64,000 bases of DNA from Epilithonimonas caeni DSM 17710 (GTDB taxonomy: Bacteria > Bacteroidota > Bacteroidia > Flavobacteriales > Weeksellaceae). The notes beneath the pieces were generated by a model. It was not told the DNA's origin. It ran no database searches and saw nothing but the letters and a program-made list of their open reading frames with translations. Numbering within the stretch: position 1 is the first letter of the stretch; each line of letters begins with the position of its first letter. The stretch spans positions 1 to 64,000 of the forward strand of contig NZ_AUFK01000009.1 in assembly GCF_000426465.1 (NCBI RefSeq), read 5' to 3'. Below are positions 33,927 to 42,498 of this stretch, one piece after another. Position numbers and translations under genes: made by a program.

Positions 33927-35552
33927 ATGCTAAGATTCATTTTTATATTGCTTGTAACCAACTTGGCTGTTGCACAACAGCCATCTAAAGAAGATTCTTT
34001 GGTAGGTTCTTTAACACCGGAGAAAAGCTGGTGGAACTTGTTATCATACGACATTACGATTAAACCGGATTGTAGAACAAAAACTATAACGGGAAATAAT
34101 CAAATAAAATATAAAGTAATTTCGGAAGGACCTGCTGAACTCATGCAGATCGACCTGATAAAACCATTGGTGATCGATAGTGTTATTCAAAATGGCAGAG
34201 AGCTCAGCTTCCAAAATAAAGGTAATATCTGGTATGTTTCAGGTACGAAGAAACGTAAAAATAAGAAATATACGATCACTGTTTATTATTCGGGTAAACC
34301 TGTAGAATCTCAATCCCCACCATGGGACGGAGGTTTTGTATGGGGCAAAGATTCTTTAAACCGGCCCTGGATTTCAGTGGCCTGTCAGTACAAAGGAGCC
34401 AGCTTATGGTATCCGTGCAAAAATATGCTGTATGATGAACCAGACGAGGGCGCTTCTATTTCAATAATTACGCCTCCTTCCTTAAATGCGATAGGTAATG
34501 GACGTTTGGTAAAACAGCAACGGACATCTGATGGTGACATGCAATATACATGGAAAGTCGTTAATCCGATCAATCATTATGGCATCTCTTTCTACATGGG
34601 CAACTATGTCAATATCAAAAAGAATTATACCGGAACCAAAGGGAAACTAAGCATGGATTATTGGGTTCTCGACTATAATAAACAAAAGGCTGAAGATCAT
34701 TTAATACCTGAATCCATTCAGGCAATGAAGTCACTGGAACATTGGTTTGGTCCATATCCGTTCTATGAGGATGGGTTCAAAATTGTAGAAGCGCCCTATA
34801 TCGGAATGGAACATCAGAGTGCGATTGCATATGGTAATAACTTTACAAAAGGGACATACAAAGGAAATGATGTGTCAAAAACAGGCTGGGGTAAAAAAAC
34901 AGACAGAATCGTTATTCATGAGATGTCACATGAATGGTTCGGGAATAGTATTACGGCCGGCGATATTGCAGACCGATGGATCCAGGAAGGATTTGCAGGT
35001 CTGGCTGAAGAACTTTTGCTTTCGGATCTGTTTGGAAAAAAACCAGGGGAGGAGTTTCTTTCAGGCAGATATAGAACCATTGAAAATGATAAACCCATCA
35101 TTGGAAGATACGGTATCAATGAAGACGGAAGTTCAGACGGATATGTAAAAGGATGGGCCGTCATTCATATGATCAAGACCATTATAAATGATGATGAGAA
35201 GTTTTTAAAAATATTACATGGGCTAAATACACAATTCTATCATAAGGTTGTCACAACAAAAGAAATTGAAAATTATATCAATATTCAGTCAGGGATAAAC
35301 TTTAATATTGTGTTCGATCAATATCTGAGAACTTCTCAGATTCCGGTATTGGAATATTTTATAACAGATCATAAACTGCAGTACCGATTTACAAATTGTG
35401 TTAATGATTTTACAATGCCAATTAAGATTATTGGTATTGAGGACTGGCTTTCACCAGCTACTTCTTGGCAGTCATATGATTTAAAAAATATGATTGATGA
35501 AGTTGATATTGATCCCAACTTCTATATAAAAATCTCTAAACTAAAAGAGTAA
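33927..35552 (+). CDS. M1 family aminopeptidase, short form
   Basis: This 541-residue protein has a signal peptide (MLRFIFILLVTNLAVAQ). The substrate-binding G-x-M-E-x motif appears as YIGMEHQSA instead of the usual GAMEN. The zinc site is HEMSH (His331, Glu332, His335) with Glu354 exactly 19 residues after the second His, as in M1 enzymes. The protein lacks the long C-terminal helical domain of full-size aminopeptidases. It should remove N-terminal amino acids from peptides in the periplasm. It closes the run of five hydrolase genes. Confidence 0.87.
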   Translation: MLRFIFILLVTNLAVAQQPSKEDSLVGSLTPEKSWWNLLSYDITIKPDCRTKTITGNNQIKYKVISEGPAELMQIDLIKPLVIDSVIQNGRELSFQNKGNIWYVSGTKKRKNKKYTITVYYSGKPVESQSPPWDGGFVWGKDSLNRPWISVACQYKGASLWYPCKNMLYDEPDEGASISIITPPSLNAIGNGRLVKQQRTSDGDMQYTWKVVNPINHYGISFYMGNYVNIKKNYTGTKGKLSMDYWVLDYNKQKAEDHLIPESIQAMKSLEHWFGPYPFYEDGFKIVEAPYIGMEHQSAIAYGNNFTKGTYKGNDVSKTGWGKKTDRIVIHEMSHEWFGNSITAGDIADRWIQEGFAGLAEELLLSDLFGKKPGEEFLSGRYRTIENDKPIIGRYGINEDGSSDGYVKGWAVIHMIKTIINDDEKFLKILHGLNTQFYHKVVTTKEIENYINIQSGINFNIVFDQYLRTSQIPVLEYFITDHKLQYRFTNCVNDFTMPIKIIGIEDWLSPATSWQSYDLKNMIDEVDIDPNFYIKISKLKE

Positions 35553-35737
35553 GTTTAAAATCATAATATTTTCATAGATTTTATCATATAATTGGATGAT
35601 GCCAACAAACGGCAGATCGAATTTTTGCTGAGTAAGTTGAAATACTCGAGTTCAAAAACACGATGATCTGTCGCCTGTCTTGGTTGATTTTACAACTGTC
35701 TTAATAGTTTTAAATTGCATAAGGAAATAAAGAAACA

Positions 35738-36343
35738 ATGAATGCGCTCATACAGAAATTGACATTAGTAGAACACGGCTTCAAGCCATTTGAATTGGAA
35801 GCTCAAAAAATAGTCGACAATAAAACTTTATTGGAGTCAAAAGCAATGGCTATGGATATGCTCAGCAGTGGGTTTTACCAACTCCGGTGCTGTGCCATCT
35901 TCATCCTAGGATCTATTGCGGCCAAAGATAATTCTGTACTCCATTTATTAAAGAAAGTTGCCAGATCGGATGAAAGCTGGCAGGTACAGGAGATCATTGC
36001 AAAGGCATTTGATCAGTACTGTAAAGATAATGGCTATGAGAATTCACTTCCCGAAATCAAGGCCTGGCTCGGGGATGAACACCCCAATGTTTGCCGTGCG
36101 GTTACCGAAGGTCTGCGGATATGGACAGGGCGGCCTTATTTTAAAACGCATCCTGAAGTGGCCATCGATCTCATAAGCCAGCATAGAGCCAACGATAGTG
36201 AATATCTCCGGAAGTCAGTAGGCAATTCGTTGAGGGATATCAGCAAAAAGTATGGAGAACTGGTCAGGATAGAAACATCAAAATGGAATCTTCAGGATAA
36301 GAGAATTGCTTTCACTTACGAATATGTACTTAAAAGACATTGA
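35738..36343 (+). CDS. HEAT-repeat DNA alkylation repair (AlkD-like) protein
   Basis: This 201-residue all-helical protein has HEAT-like pairs (LLKKVARSDESWQVQEIIAKAF, IKAWLGDEHPNVCRAVTEGLRIWTGRPYF, YLRKSVGNSLRDISKKYGEL). The RKSVGNSLRDISK helix and NVCRAVTEGLR-WT-RP segment match the AlkD-type DNA alkylation repair family, which removes bulky or cationic alkyl adducts by holding DNA in a concave solenoid. It is somewhat shorter than typical AlkD (about 230). No signal peptide. It stands alone between the peptidase series and the minus-strand cluster. Confidence 0.75.
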   Translation: MNALIQKLTLVEHGFKPFELEAQKIVDNKTLLESKAMAMDMLSSGFYQLRCCAIFILGSIAAKDNSVLHLLKKVARSDESWQVQEIIAKAFDQYCKDNGYENSLPEIKAWLGDEHPNVCRAVTEGLRIWTGRPYFKTHPEVAIDLISQHRANDSEYLRKSVGNSLRDISKKYGELVRIETSKWNLQDKRIAFTYEYVLKRH

Positions 36344-36697
36344 TAAGTTTGCTTTGGAAAAATATTTAAAATAAATTTGATATCAAGTGTCACTTCCTTA
36401 ATGATATGTGGTTCTCTTATAAACAGAAATTAATTATGAAAGATTTATATTGATTTTCAGGCTAAGTGGCATTTCAGACCATGACCGCAACAAACGGAAG
36501 AGCGTATGGGCTGGTTTTTGAGCATCACTGCCGGAAGAAGCCTGTTGATAAGGGCAATACCTTATTGCTGGCCAAAATTAAAGAAATCCGATAATGAATA
36601 ATTTTGAGTGTTGATGTCCGATGAAAAAATAATAGATGTAAAAAGTAATAGCTTATGCATCTGATCATGTTATATATTAATTGATCACACTATTTTC
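36344..36697. other. 354-bp gap with one dubious 37-codon ORF
   Basis: This is mostly AT-rich sequence between two converging genes. One ORF (36481-36594, plus strand) would encode a short basic peptide (GRAYGLVFEHHCRKKPVDKG in its middle) with a local GC rise compared with its surroundings. It may be the remnant of a longer gene, but no family was recognised. No clear terminator hairpin was found. Confidence 0.3.
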
Positions 36698-37501
36698 CTA
36701 CATTGTTTTTATTGCTGACAATGCGTAAACCATAGGAATTTTATCCGCTAAATGGGCGACTCTGAACTTACCGGGCTCAGATTCTACCGAATGACTAAAA
36801 TTATTGTACGGCGAATAGTCAAATTCTTCAAAATAAGTTATTACCAGCCCGTTTTGTATCAGGCTGCCGAAGACCTCGCCCAAACTGTGATTCCAGCCGA
36901 TCGTTTTTACTTCAATATCCGCTTCTTTGTCTGCATAGGTTCCTTTCTCGGTTTCAATAATGGCACCGGAATTAAAATACCGGTATTCAATGTTTTCAAA
37001 CTGACCATCGTACATCCATACCACAGGATGAAACTCCGCAAAAACAAATGTACCACCAGGTTTCAGGAATTTCGAAATGACCTTTGCCCACCGATCCAGA
37101 TCCGGGAGCCAGCCAATTGTCCCATAGCTTGTAAAAACAATGTCAAACTGACGGTCCAAATGATTCGGGAGGTCATAGACATCGCTGCAGATAAAGGTCG
37201 TTGAAACATCACTTTGTTTTGCCAGTTCCCGGGCGTGATCTATCGCCACATCCGACAAATCGACACCAACTACCTCTGCTCCCAGGCGGCTTAAAGAGAT
37301 GCTGTCCTGCCCAAAATGGCATTGCAGGTGCAGGACAGACCTGTTGGAAAGGTCTCCAAGTAAATTGAGTTCGATATTATTTAATGAATTTTTGCCTGCT
37401 AAAAACCCATTTACATCATAAAAGTCAGATCTTAGATGCGTTTCCGTCCGGGCATTCCAAGACTGGCGGTTGATGTCTAAATAGTTATCCTCGATATTCA
37501 T
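36698..37501 (-). CDS. Class I SAM-dependent methyltransferase
   Basis: The 267-residue protein has the Rossmann methyltransferase motifs: motif I VLHLQCHFGQDSISLSRLGA, motif II VVGVDLSDVAI, motif III FICSDVYDLP, motif IV FDIVFTSYGTIGWL and the post-motif FLKPGGTFVFAEFHPV. It belongs to the group with QSWN-x-R at the N-terminus. The substrate is a small molecule that cannot be named. It is the last gene of the lpdA-GNAT-VOC-methyltransferase row, 21 bp after the VOC gene. Confidence 0.85.
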   Translation of the reverse strand: MNIEDNYLDINRQSWNARTETHLRSDFYDVNGFLAGKNSLNNIELNLLGDLSNRSVLHLQCHFGQDSISLSRLGAEVVGVDLSDVAIDHARELAKQSDVSTTFICSDVYDLPNHLDRQFDIVFTSYGTIGWLPDLDRWAKVISKFLKPGGTFVFAEFHPVVWMYDGQFENIEYRYFNSGAIIETEKGTYADKEADIEVKTIGWNHSLGEVFGSLIQNGLVITYFEEFDYSPYNNFSHSVESEPGKFRVAHLADKIPMVYALSAIKTM

Positions 37502-37522
37502 GATCTGTTCTGATTTGATTTT

Positions 37523-37969
37523 TTAGATTGTTTTCATCCATTCCTCATAGCTCACAACACCAAGCTCCGGCCTGCCTTCTCCCTCCAGAATATGGATAAA
37601 TTCCAATTGGTTTCCGTCCGGGTCGTCAAAATAAAGAGCAAGAGCCGGCATCCATGCAAAGACCATAGGTGCATGGCTGCCGTTTTTAAGGAAATTATAG
37701 GCTTGCAGCCCATTGTTGTCCAGAAAGGTATTTGCACGTTGTAGGATAAAATCTTTTGAACAGCTGAAAGCAAAATGTCTCGTCTGCAAGTTATCGGGCT
37801 GTTCCCAAAGACCGAGCATTGCTTTCTTATTTTCCCCGATCCAGAGAAAAGCAATAAGGCGGGTTTCATCGTAGTGGGCCAATGATAATCCCAGTACTTC
37901 GCTGTAGAACTGTACGGCCTTTTCCAGATTTTTTACCTGGATATGTGTTTCATATAATCCTTCGATCAT
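37523..37969 (-). CDS. VOC (glyoxalase/bleomycin-resistance-like) family protein
   Basis: This 148-residue protein has two beta-alpha-beta-beta-beta units, as expected for the vicinal oxygen chelate fold: the start ETHIQVKNLEKAVQFYSEVLGLSLAH and the closing ALALYFDDPDGNQLEFIHIL. The His of ETHIQV and the Glu of QLEF are metal-ligand positions. Chemistry cannot be assigned; candidates are antibiotic binding or a glyoxalase-type reaction. It lies 20 bp after the GNAT gene in a probable operon. Confidence 0.84.
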   Translation of the reverse strand: MIEGLYETHIQVKNLEKAVQFYSEVLGLSLAHYDETRLIAFLWIGENKKAMLGLWEQPDNLQTRHFAFSCSKDFILQRANTFLDNNGLQAYNFLKNGSHAPMVFAWMPALALYFDDPDGNQLEFIHILEGEGRPELGVVSYEEWMKTI

Positions 37970-37989
37970 TTTTTTAGATTTTTATATTA

Positions 37990-38481
37990 TTATAGATCAA
38001 TGTGAAATATGTTGCCATCCTGATCAGATAAATTATCTTCATTATTATGTAGATGCATGTGGATAATAGGATAATTTTTACCCGACCCGTCTTTTTCAGA
38101 TCTTCCTGTTTGTCTGAATCCCAGTTTCTCATAGAAGCCGATGGCCTGATGATTTTGCTCATTGACATCGACCTTTGCGACACTATGTTGTTCCTTCATA
38201 AAGTGAAATAACTTCTTTCCGTAGCCCTTTCCGCGGTAATCATTATGGATGAAAAGCATTTCGAGATTTCCTTCCGATGCTGATGAAAATCCGACAGATT
38301 CCCCATTTTCAATAAGAAGGAATACTTCGAGATTAGGCAGATAATCATTTGGAATTACCTGTTTAAAATAAATAAGGTCTTCTTCAGCAAGAAACTTGTG
38401 AGTTGCCCTGACCGCAGATTCCCAGATTTCCATAATTCTTGGATGATCCTTACTGGTTGCGAGTCTGATCTGTTGTGACAT
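37990..38481 (-). CDS. GNAT family N-acetyltransferase
   Basis: This 163-residue protein has the acetyl-CoA-binding motif A, LEMLFIHNDYRGKGYGKKLF, with RGKGYGK as the pyrophosphate loop, and motif B VDVNEQNHQAIGFYEKLGF. It resembles the YjaB/PhnO-type small acetyltransferases. The acceptor substrate is unknown. It is 26 bp downstream of lpdA. Confidence 0.86.
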   Translation of the reverse strand: MSQQIRLATSKDHPRIMEIWESAVRATHKFLAEEDLIYFKQVIPNDYLPNLEVFLLIENGESVGFSSASEGNLEMLFIHNDYRGKGYGKKLFHFMKEQHSVAKVDVNEQNHQAIGFYEKLGFRQTGRSEKDGSGKNYPIIHMHLHNNEDNLSDQDGNIFHIDL

Positions 38482-38507
38482 AATTCTAAAAATTAATAAA
38501 TATATGC

Positions 38508-39911
38508 TTAAATATTCAAAGATGGTCTTCCTGATGCAATGGTATATGCTTCTTTCAACACCTCCGAATAGGTTGGGTGGGCATAGCTGATCGAAGCCAT
38601 ATCATTTGCTGTTACCTCATATTCCAGTCCGACAACAGCCTGCGCGATCAGATCAGCGGCTCTGGCCCCGATAATATGTACTCCCAAAAGTTCGCCATAT
38701 TTCGGATCGGAAAGTACTTTTACAAAACCTTCCGTTTCCATCCCCGCTCTTGCTCTGGCATTCACGGCAAATGGAAATTTACCGATATTATATTCTACTT
38801 CCTGTTTCCTTAATTCCTCTTCGGTGGCTCCTACAGAAGCCACTTCCGGCCATGTGTACACTACCGAAGGGATGCGGCCATAATTGATATGAGGTTTCTG
38901 ACCATTGATTCTTTCCACCACAAATACCGCTTCTTCCTCTGCTTTGTGGGCCAGCATAGCGCCACCGATGACATCTCCGATAGCATAAATGTTTGGGGCT
39001 GTTGTCTGAAGCAGTTCACTGACCTTAATTGTACCATTGGTATTCAATTCCACATTGGTGTTTTCCAATCCCAGACCTTTAATATAAGGCTTTCTGCCAA
39101 CAGCAACGAGAATATAGTCGGCGGTCAGCTCTTGTTCTTCACCTTGTTTGTTTCTGGAATAAACTTTTGCTGTACTGCCAAGATCTTCAGCTTTGTAAAC
39201 TGCCTGCTGAAGTTTGATTTCTATCCCTTCTTTGGTTAATATCTTCATTAAAGTCCTTCCTAATTCACTGTCCATATTGGCAATCAGATTATCGGCATAT
39301 TCTAGAATCGTCACCTTTGTTCCGATCCTGTTGAATATGGAAGCCATTTCCACACCGATCACGCCACCGCCAATGATCACGATGCTCTCGGGATTTTGCT
39401 GCATTGCCAAGGATTCTGTAGAAGTGATAATCCTCTTTTTATCGATTGTAACGCCTGGAATAGTGGCCGGTTTTGAGCCTGTAGCAATAATAAACTTATT
39501 TGAATTAATTAAAGTTTCAGTCTGATCATCGTGTAAGATTTTCAAAGTTTCATTATTGACAAAAGAACCTGAGCCGTGAAAAACCGTAATCTTATTTTTT
39601 CTCATCAGGAAATCCAGACCTTGCGTGTTTTTAGTCACTACATCGTTTTTTCGTTTAAAAAGTTGTTCAACATTCAGCCGGAGATCCGAATATTCAATGC
39701 CATGTACTCCGAAACTGTCCAGTGCATCGGCATAATGATGCGTGCTGTCCAGCAACGCTTTGGTAGGAATACAACCTACATTGGTACATGTACCGCCCAA
39801 GGTATTATATTTTTCAATAATGGCTGTTTTATATCCCAATTGGGCACTTCTGATGGCTGCTACATATCCGCCGGGACCTGACCCGATAACGGTAATATCA
39901 AATGTTTCCAT
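38508..39911 (-). CDS. lpdA: Dihydrolipoyl dehydrogenase
   Basis: This 467-residue flavoprotein disulfide reductase has FAD-binding GSGPGG (10-15), the redox pair Cys42 and Cys47 in GGTCTNVGCIPTK, NAD-binding GGGVIGVE, and the active-site base His445 with Glu450 in AHPTYSE. It reoxidises lipoyl groups of 2-oxo-acid dehydrogenase complexes or the glycine cleavage system, reducing NAD. No E1 or E2 subunit gene is nearby; instead it heads a row with acetyltransferase, VOC and methyltransferase genes behind a TetR gene. This suggests an extra, inducible Lpd used in stress or detoxification (inference). A putative TetR operator lies 38 bp before the ATG. Confidence 0.93.
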   Translation of the reverse strand: METFDITVIGSGPGGYVAAIRSAQLGYKTAIIEKYNTLGGTCTNVGCIPTKALLDSTHHYADALDSFGVHGIEYSDLRLNVEQLFKRKNDVVTKNTQGLDFLMRKNKITVFHGSGSFVNNETLKILHDDQTETLINSNKFIIATGSKPATIPGVTIDKKRIITSTESLAMQQNPESIVIIGGGVIGVEMASIFNRIGTKVTILEYADNLIANMDSELGRTLMKILTKEGIEIKLQQAVYKAEDLGSTAKVYSRNKQGEEQELTADYILVAVGRKPYIKGLGLENTNVELNTNGTIKVSELLQTTAPNIYAIGDVIGGAMLAHKAEEEAVFVVERINGQKPHINYGRIPSVVYTWPEVASVGATEEELRKQEVEYNIGKFPFAVNARARAGMETEGFVKVLSDPKYGELLGVHIIGARAADLIAQAVVGLEYEVTANDMASISYAHPTYSEVLKEAYTIASGRPSLNI

Positions 39912-39949
39912 TTTTATTATTTTAATATTTTGACTAATAATAAATAAAC

Positions 39950-39962
39950 CAATCGGTCTTTT
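39950..39962. promoter_or_regulatory. Putative TetR operator, site 1 (before lpdA)
   Basis: CAATCGGTCTTTT is repeated exactly at 40621-40633. With its left flank it reads ACCAATCGGT, an imperfect palindrome of the ACCGA/TCGGT type often bound by TetR-family repressors. It lies 38 bp upstream of the lpdA start. Confidence 0.6.
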
Positions 39963-39979
39963 CTTGTGGATGAAAAAAA

Positions 39980-40576
39980 TTATACTCTCAGATCTTTGAT
40001 CAGTTTTTCTAAAAAAGTCATGGCTATATTAAGCTCTGTCATATGGTTGTTGACCTTTGCCTGCATAAACGCGCCTTCGATCATTGATATCATAACAACC
40101 GCGATTTCGGTTGGATCTGTTCCTGCTTTTATTTCATTCCTTTCCATACCACGTTTGACTTGATTTTCGATAGAAGTTTTCCAAAAATCAAGGGCTTTTT
40201 GTACACGTTGCTTGAGTAATGGATGTGTATCATCAGCCTCCGTAGCAGTATTCAGAATGGGGCAGCCTGCCTGTAAGTATGGATATCTGAAATAGTTTTT
40301 ATATGTCCAGGGATAAACGAGCAACCTTTCGATAGAATTTTCAGTTGCTAAAATACGCTCTTTCATATGCTGCGTCACCTTACCGAAGTTGTGGTCAAAT
40401 ACACCCAATGCGATCTCATCTTTGTTCTCAAAATTGCCATAGATGCATCCTTTTGAAAGCCCGGTGGCTTTCATTACATCGTTTATGGATGTACCAGCAT
40501 ATCCTTTCACATTAAAAACAGTCGAAGTTTTTTCTATGATCAGTTGTTTGGTATTTTCGGATTTCTGAGTTTTCAT
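39980..40576 (-). CDS. TetR/AcrR family transcriptional regulator
   Basis: This protein has 198 residues from this start. The N-terminal TetR HTH reads TKQLIIEKTSTVFNVKGYAGTSINDVMKATGLSKGCIYGNFENKDEIALGVF, here split as helix 1, the G-Y-x-G-T-S turn and the recognition helix GLSKGCIYGNFENKDE. The C-terminal half is a helical ligand-binding domain with a Cys in QAGCPILNTATEADD, as in the TetR_C_11-like group that includes regulators of quinone or aldehyde responses. It probably represses itself and the lpdA row through the two 13-bp sites. An ATG at 40585 would add three residues. Confidence 0.87.
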   Translation of the reverse strand: MKTQKSENTKQLIIEKTSTVFNVKGYAGTSINDVMKATGLSKGCIYGNFENKDEIALGVFDHNFGKVTQHMKERILATENSIERLLVYPWTYKNYFRYPYLQAGCPILNTATEADDTHPLLKQRVQKALDFWKTSIENQVKRGMERNEIKAGTDPTEIAVVMISMIEGAFMQAKVNNHMTELNIAMTFLEKLIKDLRV

Positions 40577-40620
40577 AAGCAGCAATTCTTATCCGGTGCA
40601 AAGTTAAATAAAAAATAGAA

Positions 40621-40633
40621 CAATCGGTCTTTT
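40621..40633. promoter_or_regulatory. Putative TetR operator, site 2 (before tetR)
   Basis: This is an exact copy of the 13-mer at 39950-39962 in the same orientation, 44 bp upstream of the tetR ATG and about 150 bp before the divergent exporter operon. Autoregulation is the simplest reading; control of the divergent operon is possible. Confidence 0.6.
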
Positions 40634-40779
40634 TTTTGAAGATGTTTTTGATTGAAACAGTTTTTATTTAGATCCTTCTCTGTTCATTTCGACCCGCAAA
40701 ATGTTCAACTCACCCAATTGCACCAAGGAACACGCCAAAAGCGATTGCATCTTTGTATTGAATTTAAAACTTAATATCA

Positions 40780-41145
40780 ATGCAAAAGATTATTTTAATG
40801 GTAACCGGGCTGCTTTTCAGCCTCAATATTTTTGCCCAAACAACCCATGATAAAATTTTGGGTAAATGGATAAACGAAGACAAAACCCGTATCATCGAAT
40901 TTGTAAAGAGCGGTGATGCTTATGATGCCATCATTAGAAAGGCCGAAGACAATAGCATAGTTGGTAAAAAGCAAATAACAGCGCTGAAAGCAACTGGTAC
41001 GACTTCGTTTGTAGATGGTACGCTGCACATTATCAAAAAGGGGAAAACGGCAAAATGCACAGCTTCACTTTCCGGGGATACCAAGCTCTACCTGAAAGCG
41101 AGCTATGGTATGATGTCTAAATCCCAAACCTGGACCAAGCTCTAA
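40780..41145 (+). CDS. DUF2147-like secreted protein
   Basis: This 121-residue protein has a signal peptide (MQKIILMVTGLLFSLNIFAQ) and the DUF2147 pattern: DKILGKWINEDKTRIIEF ... ASLSGDTKLYLKASYGMMSKSQTW. The family is a small lipocalin-like beta barrel exported to the periplasm, of unknown ligand. It opens the exporter unit, 13 bp before the TolC-family gene. Confidence 0.75.
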   Translation: MQKIILMVTGLLFSLNIFAQTTHDKILGKWINEDKTRIIEFVKSGDAYDAIIRKAEDNSIVGKKQITALKATGTTSFVDGTLHIIKKGKTAKCTASLSGDTKLYLKASYGMMSKSQTWTKL

Positions 41146-41158
41146 ATTATTCCAGGCA

Positions 41159-42466
41159 ATGAAAACTATTATTTTAGCACTATTGGGTTTCACCGGCTTC
41201 AATGCAATGGGTCAGGTACAGTTTGGCTCATTGCAGGAAGTGCTGGCTTATGCAGATAAAAATGCCATCTCTATCCAAAGTGCGTTGCATCAGGAACAAA
41301 TAGCTGCTGTAAAAAACAAAGCATCCAAAACAGCATTAATGCCTACTGTAAATGCGTCTGCCGGGTTTAATGATAACATTACCATACAGCCAACCCTGGT
41401 TCCTGCTAATTTATTCAATCCTGCTGCACCGGAAGGTACTTTCAATGAATATACTTTTGGAAGGAGATATATTTACAACGCTGGCGTACAAGCCAATTGG
41501 GATGTTATTAACTTTCAAAAGTGGTTTGATATAAAGATTTCCCAAGCTGCTTTACAATTAAACCAAGCCAATACCATCAATACAAAGTATCAAATTTACA
41601 ACCAGCTGGCTCAGACCTATTTTTCCATTTTGTTAACGAAAAAGTATTTGACAATAAGCGAAGAAAATATTGTAACAGCAGATAACATTTACCGGATCGC
41701 AAAAGATAAATATGATAAAGGAATTTTTACGGAAGAAAACCTGAACCGAAGCAAGATCCAACTGGTACAGGCAAAGCAACAAGTAAGCAGTCTGGAGTCT
41801 TCTTTAGAACAACTCTACAATCAATTGCAGTCACAACTTAACATCGATGAGCCGCTCGTTTTAAAGGATGAGCTTCTCGATAAAGAAATGGGTACTGGTG
41901 ATGCTCTTGCAATAATAACATCTCATCCCGAGGTATTGGTGCAGGAAGCACAGGTACAGCTAAGCGAAAAACAACTGGCCCAAACCAAATCATTGCAATA
42001 TCCGACGCTTACAATGGGCTATCAATATAATTACAATTGGGCAACGGATAAAATGACGGATTTTTCGGGAGCCAATAATTTGCCTCAGCAGTTTTGGGGA
42101 ATGAAGCTAAGTGTACCTCTCTTCAACGGTTTTAATATCAAATCAAAAATCAAACAGTCAAAAATACAACTGGAACAAGAACAAATGGTACTGGAAAGCA
42201 AAAAATTGATCGCAAAAAAAGATGATGACAATCTGAAAATACAGTATAGCCAAAGTGTTGAGGATTTTAGAAAACAAGAAGAAGTATTGCAGTTACAATA
42301 TAAGAATGATACACATTCCAAGAATCGCTACGATAGCGGCATCATTGGCTTAGATGAGAGATTGGATAAATTCAAGGATTTACTGGAAGTGCAAAATCAA
42401 TATATGCAAAGCCTCAGCAACCAATATATCAGCTATTACAAGCTTTATATCCGTAAGCAGTTTTAA
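41159..42466 (+). CDS. TolC family outer membrane efflux protein
   Basis: This 435-residue protein has a signal peptide (LALLGFTGFNAMGQ) and long coiled-coil helices arranged in two repeats (LAQTYFSILLTKKYLTISEEN ... SSLEQLYNQLQSQLNIDEP; later SVEDFRKQEEVLQLQYKN), ending ISYYKLYIRKQF. The TolC motif Y-x-x-G-I-x-x-E/D-x-L-x appears as KYDKGIFTEENLNRSK and RYDSGIIGLDERL. It should form the trimeric outer-membrane duct for the adaptor and ABC proteins encoded next. Confidence 0.87.
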   Translation: MKTIILALLGFTGFNAMGQVQFGSLQEVLAYADKNAISIQSALHQEQIAAVKNKASKTALMPTVNASAGFNDNITIQPTLVPANLFNPAAPEGTFNEYTFGRRYIYNAGVQANWDVINFQKWFDIKISQAALQLNQANTINTKYQIYNQLAQTYFSILLTKKYLTISEENIVTADNIYRIAKDKYDKGIFTEENLNRSKIQLVQAKQQVSSLESSLEQLYNQLQSQLNIDEPLVLKDELLDKEMGTGDALAIITSHPEVLVQEAQVQLSEKQLAQTKSLQYPTLTMGYQYNYNWATDKMTDFSGANNLPQQFWGMKLSVPLFNGFNIKSKIKQSKIQLEQEQMVLESKKLIAKKDDDNLKIQYSQSVEDFRKQEEVLQLQYKNDTHSKNRYDSGIIGLDERLDKFKDLLEVQNQYMQSLSNQYISYYKLYIRKQF

Positions 42467-42498
42467 GTATAATCATTAAATGTTATTATAAAATATCA

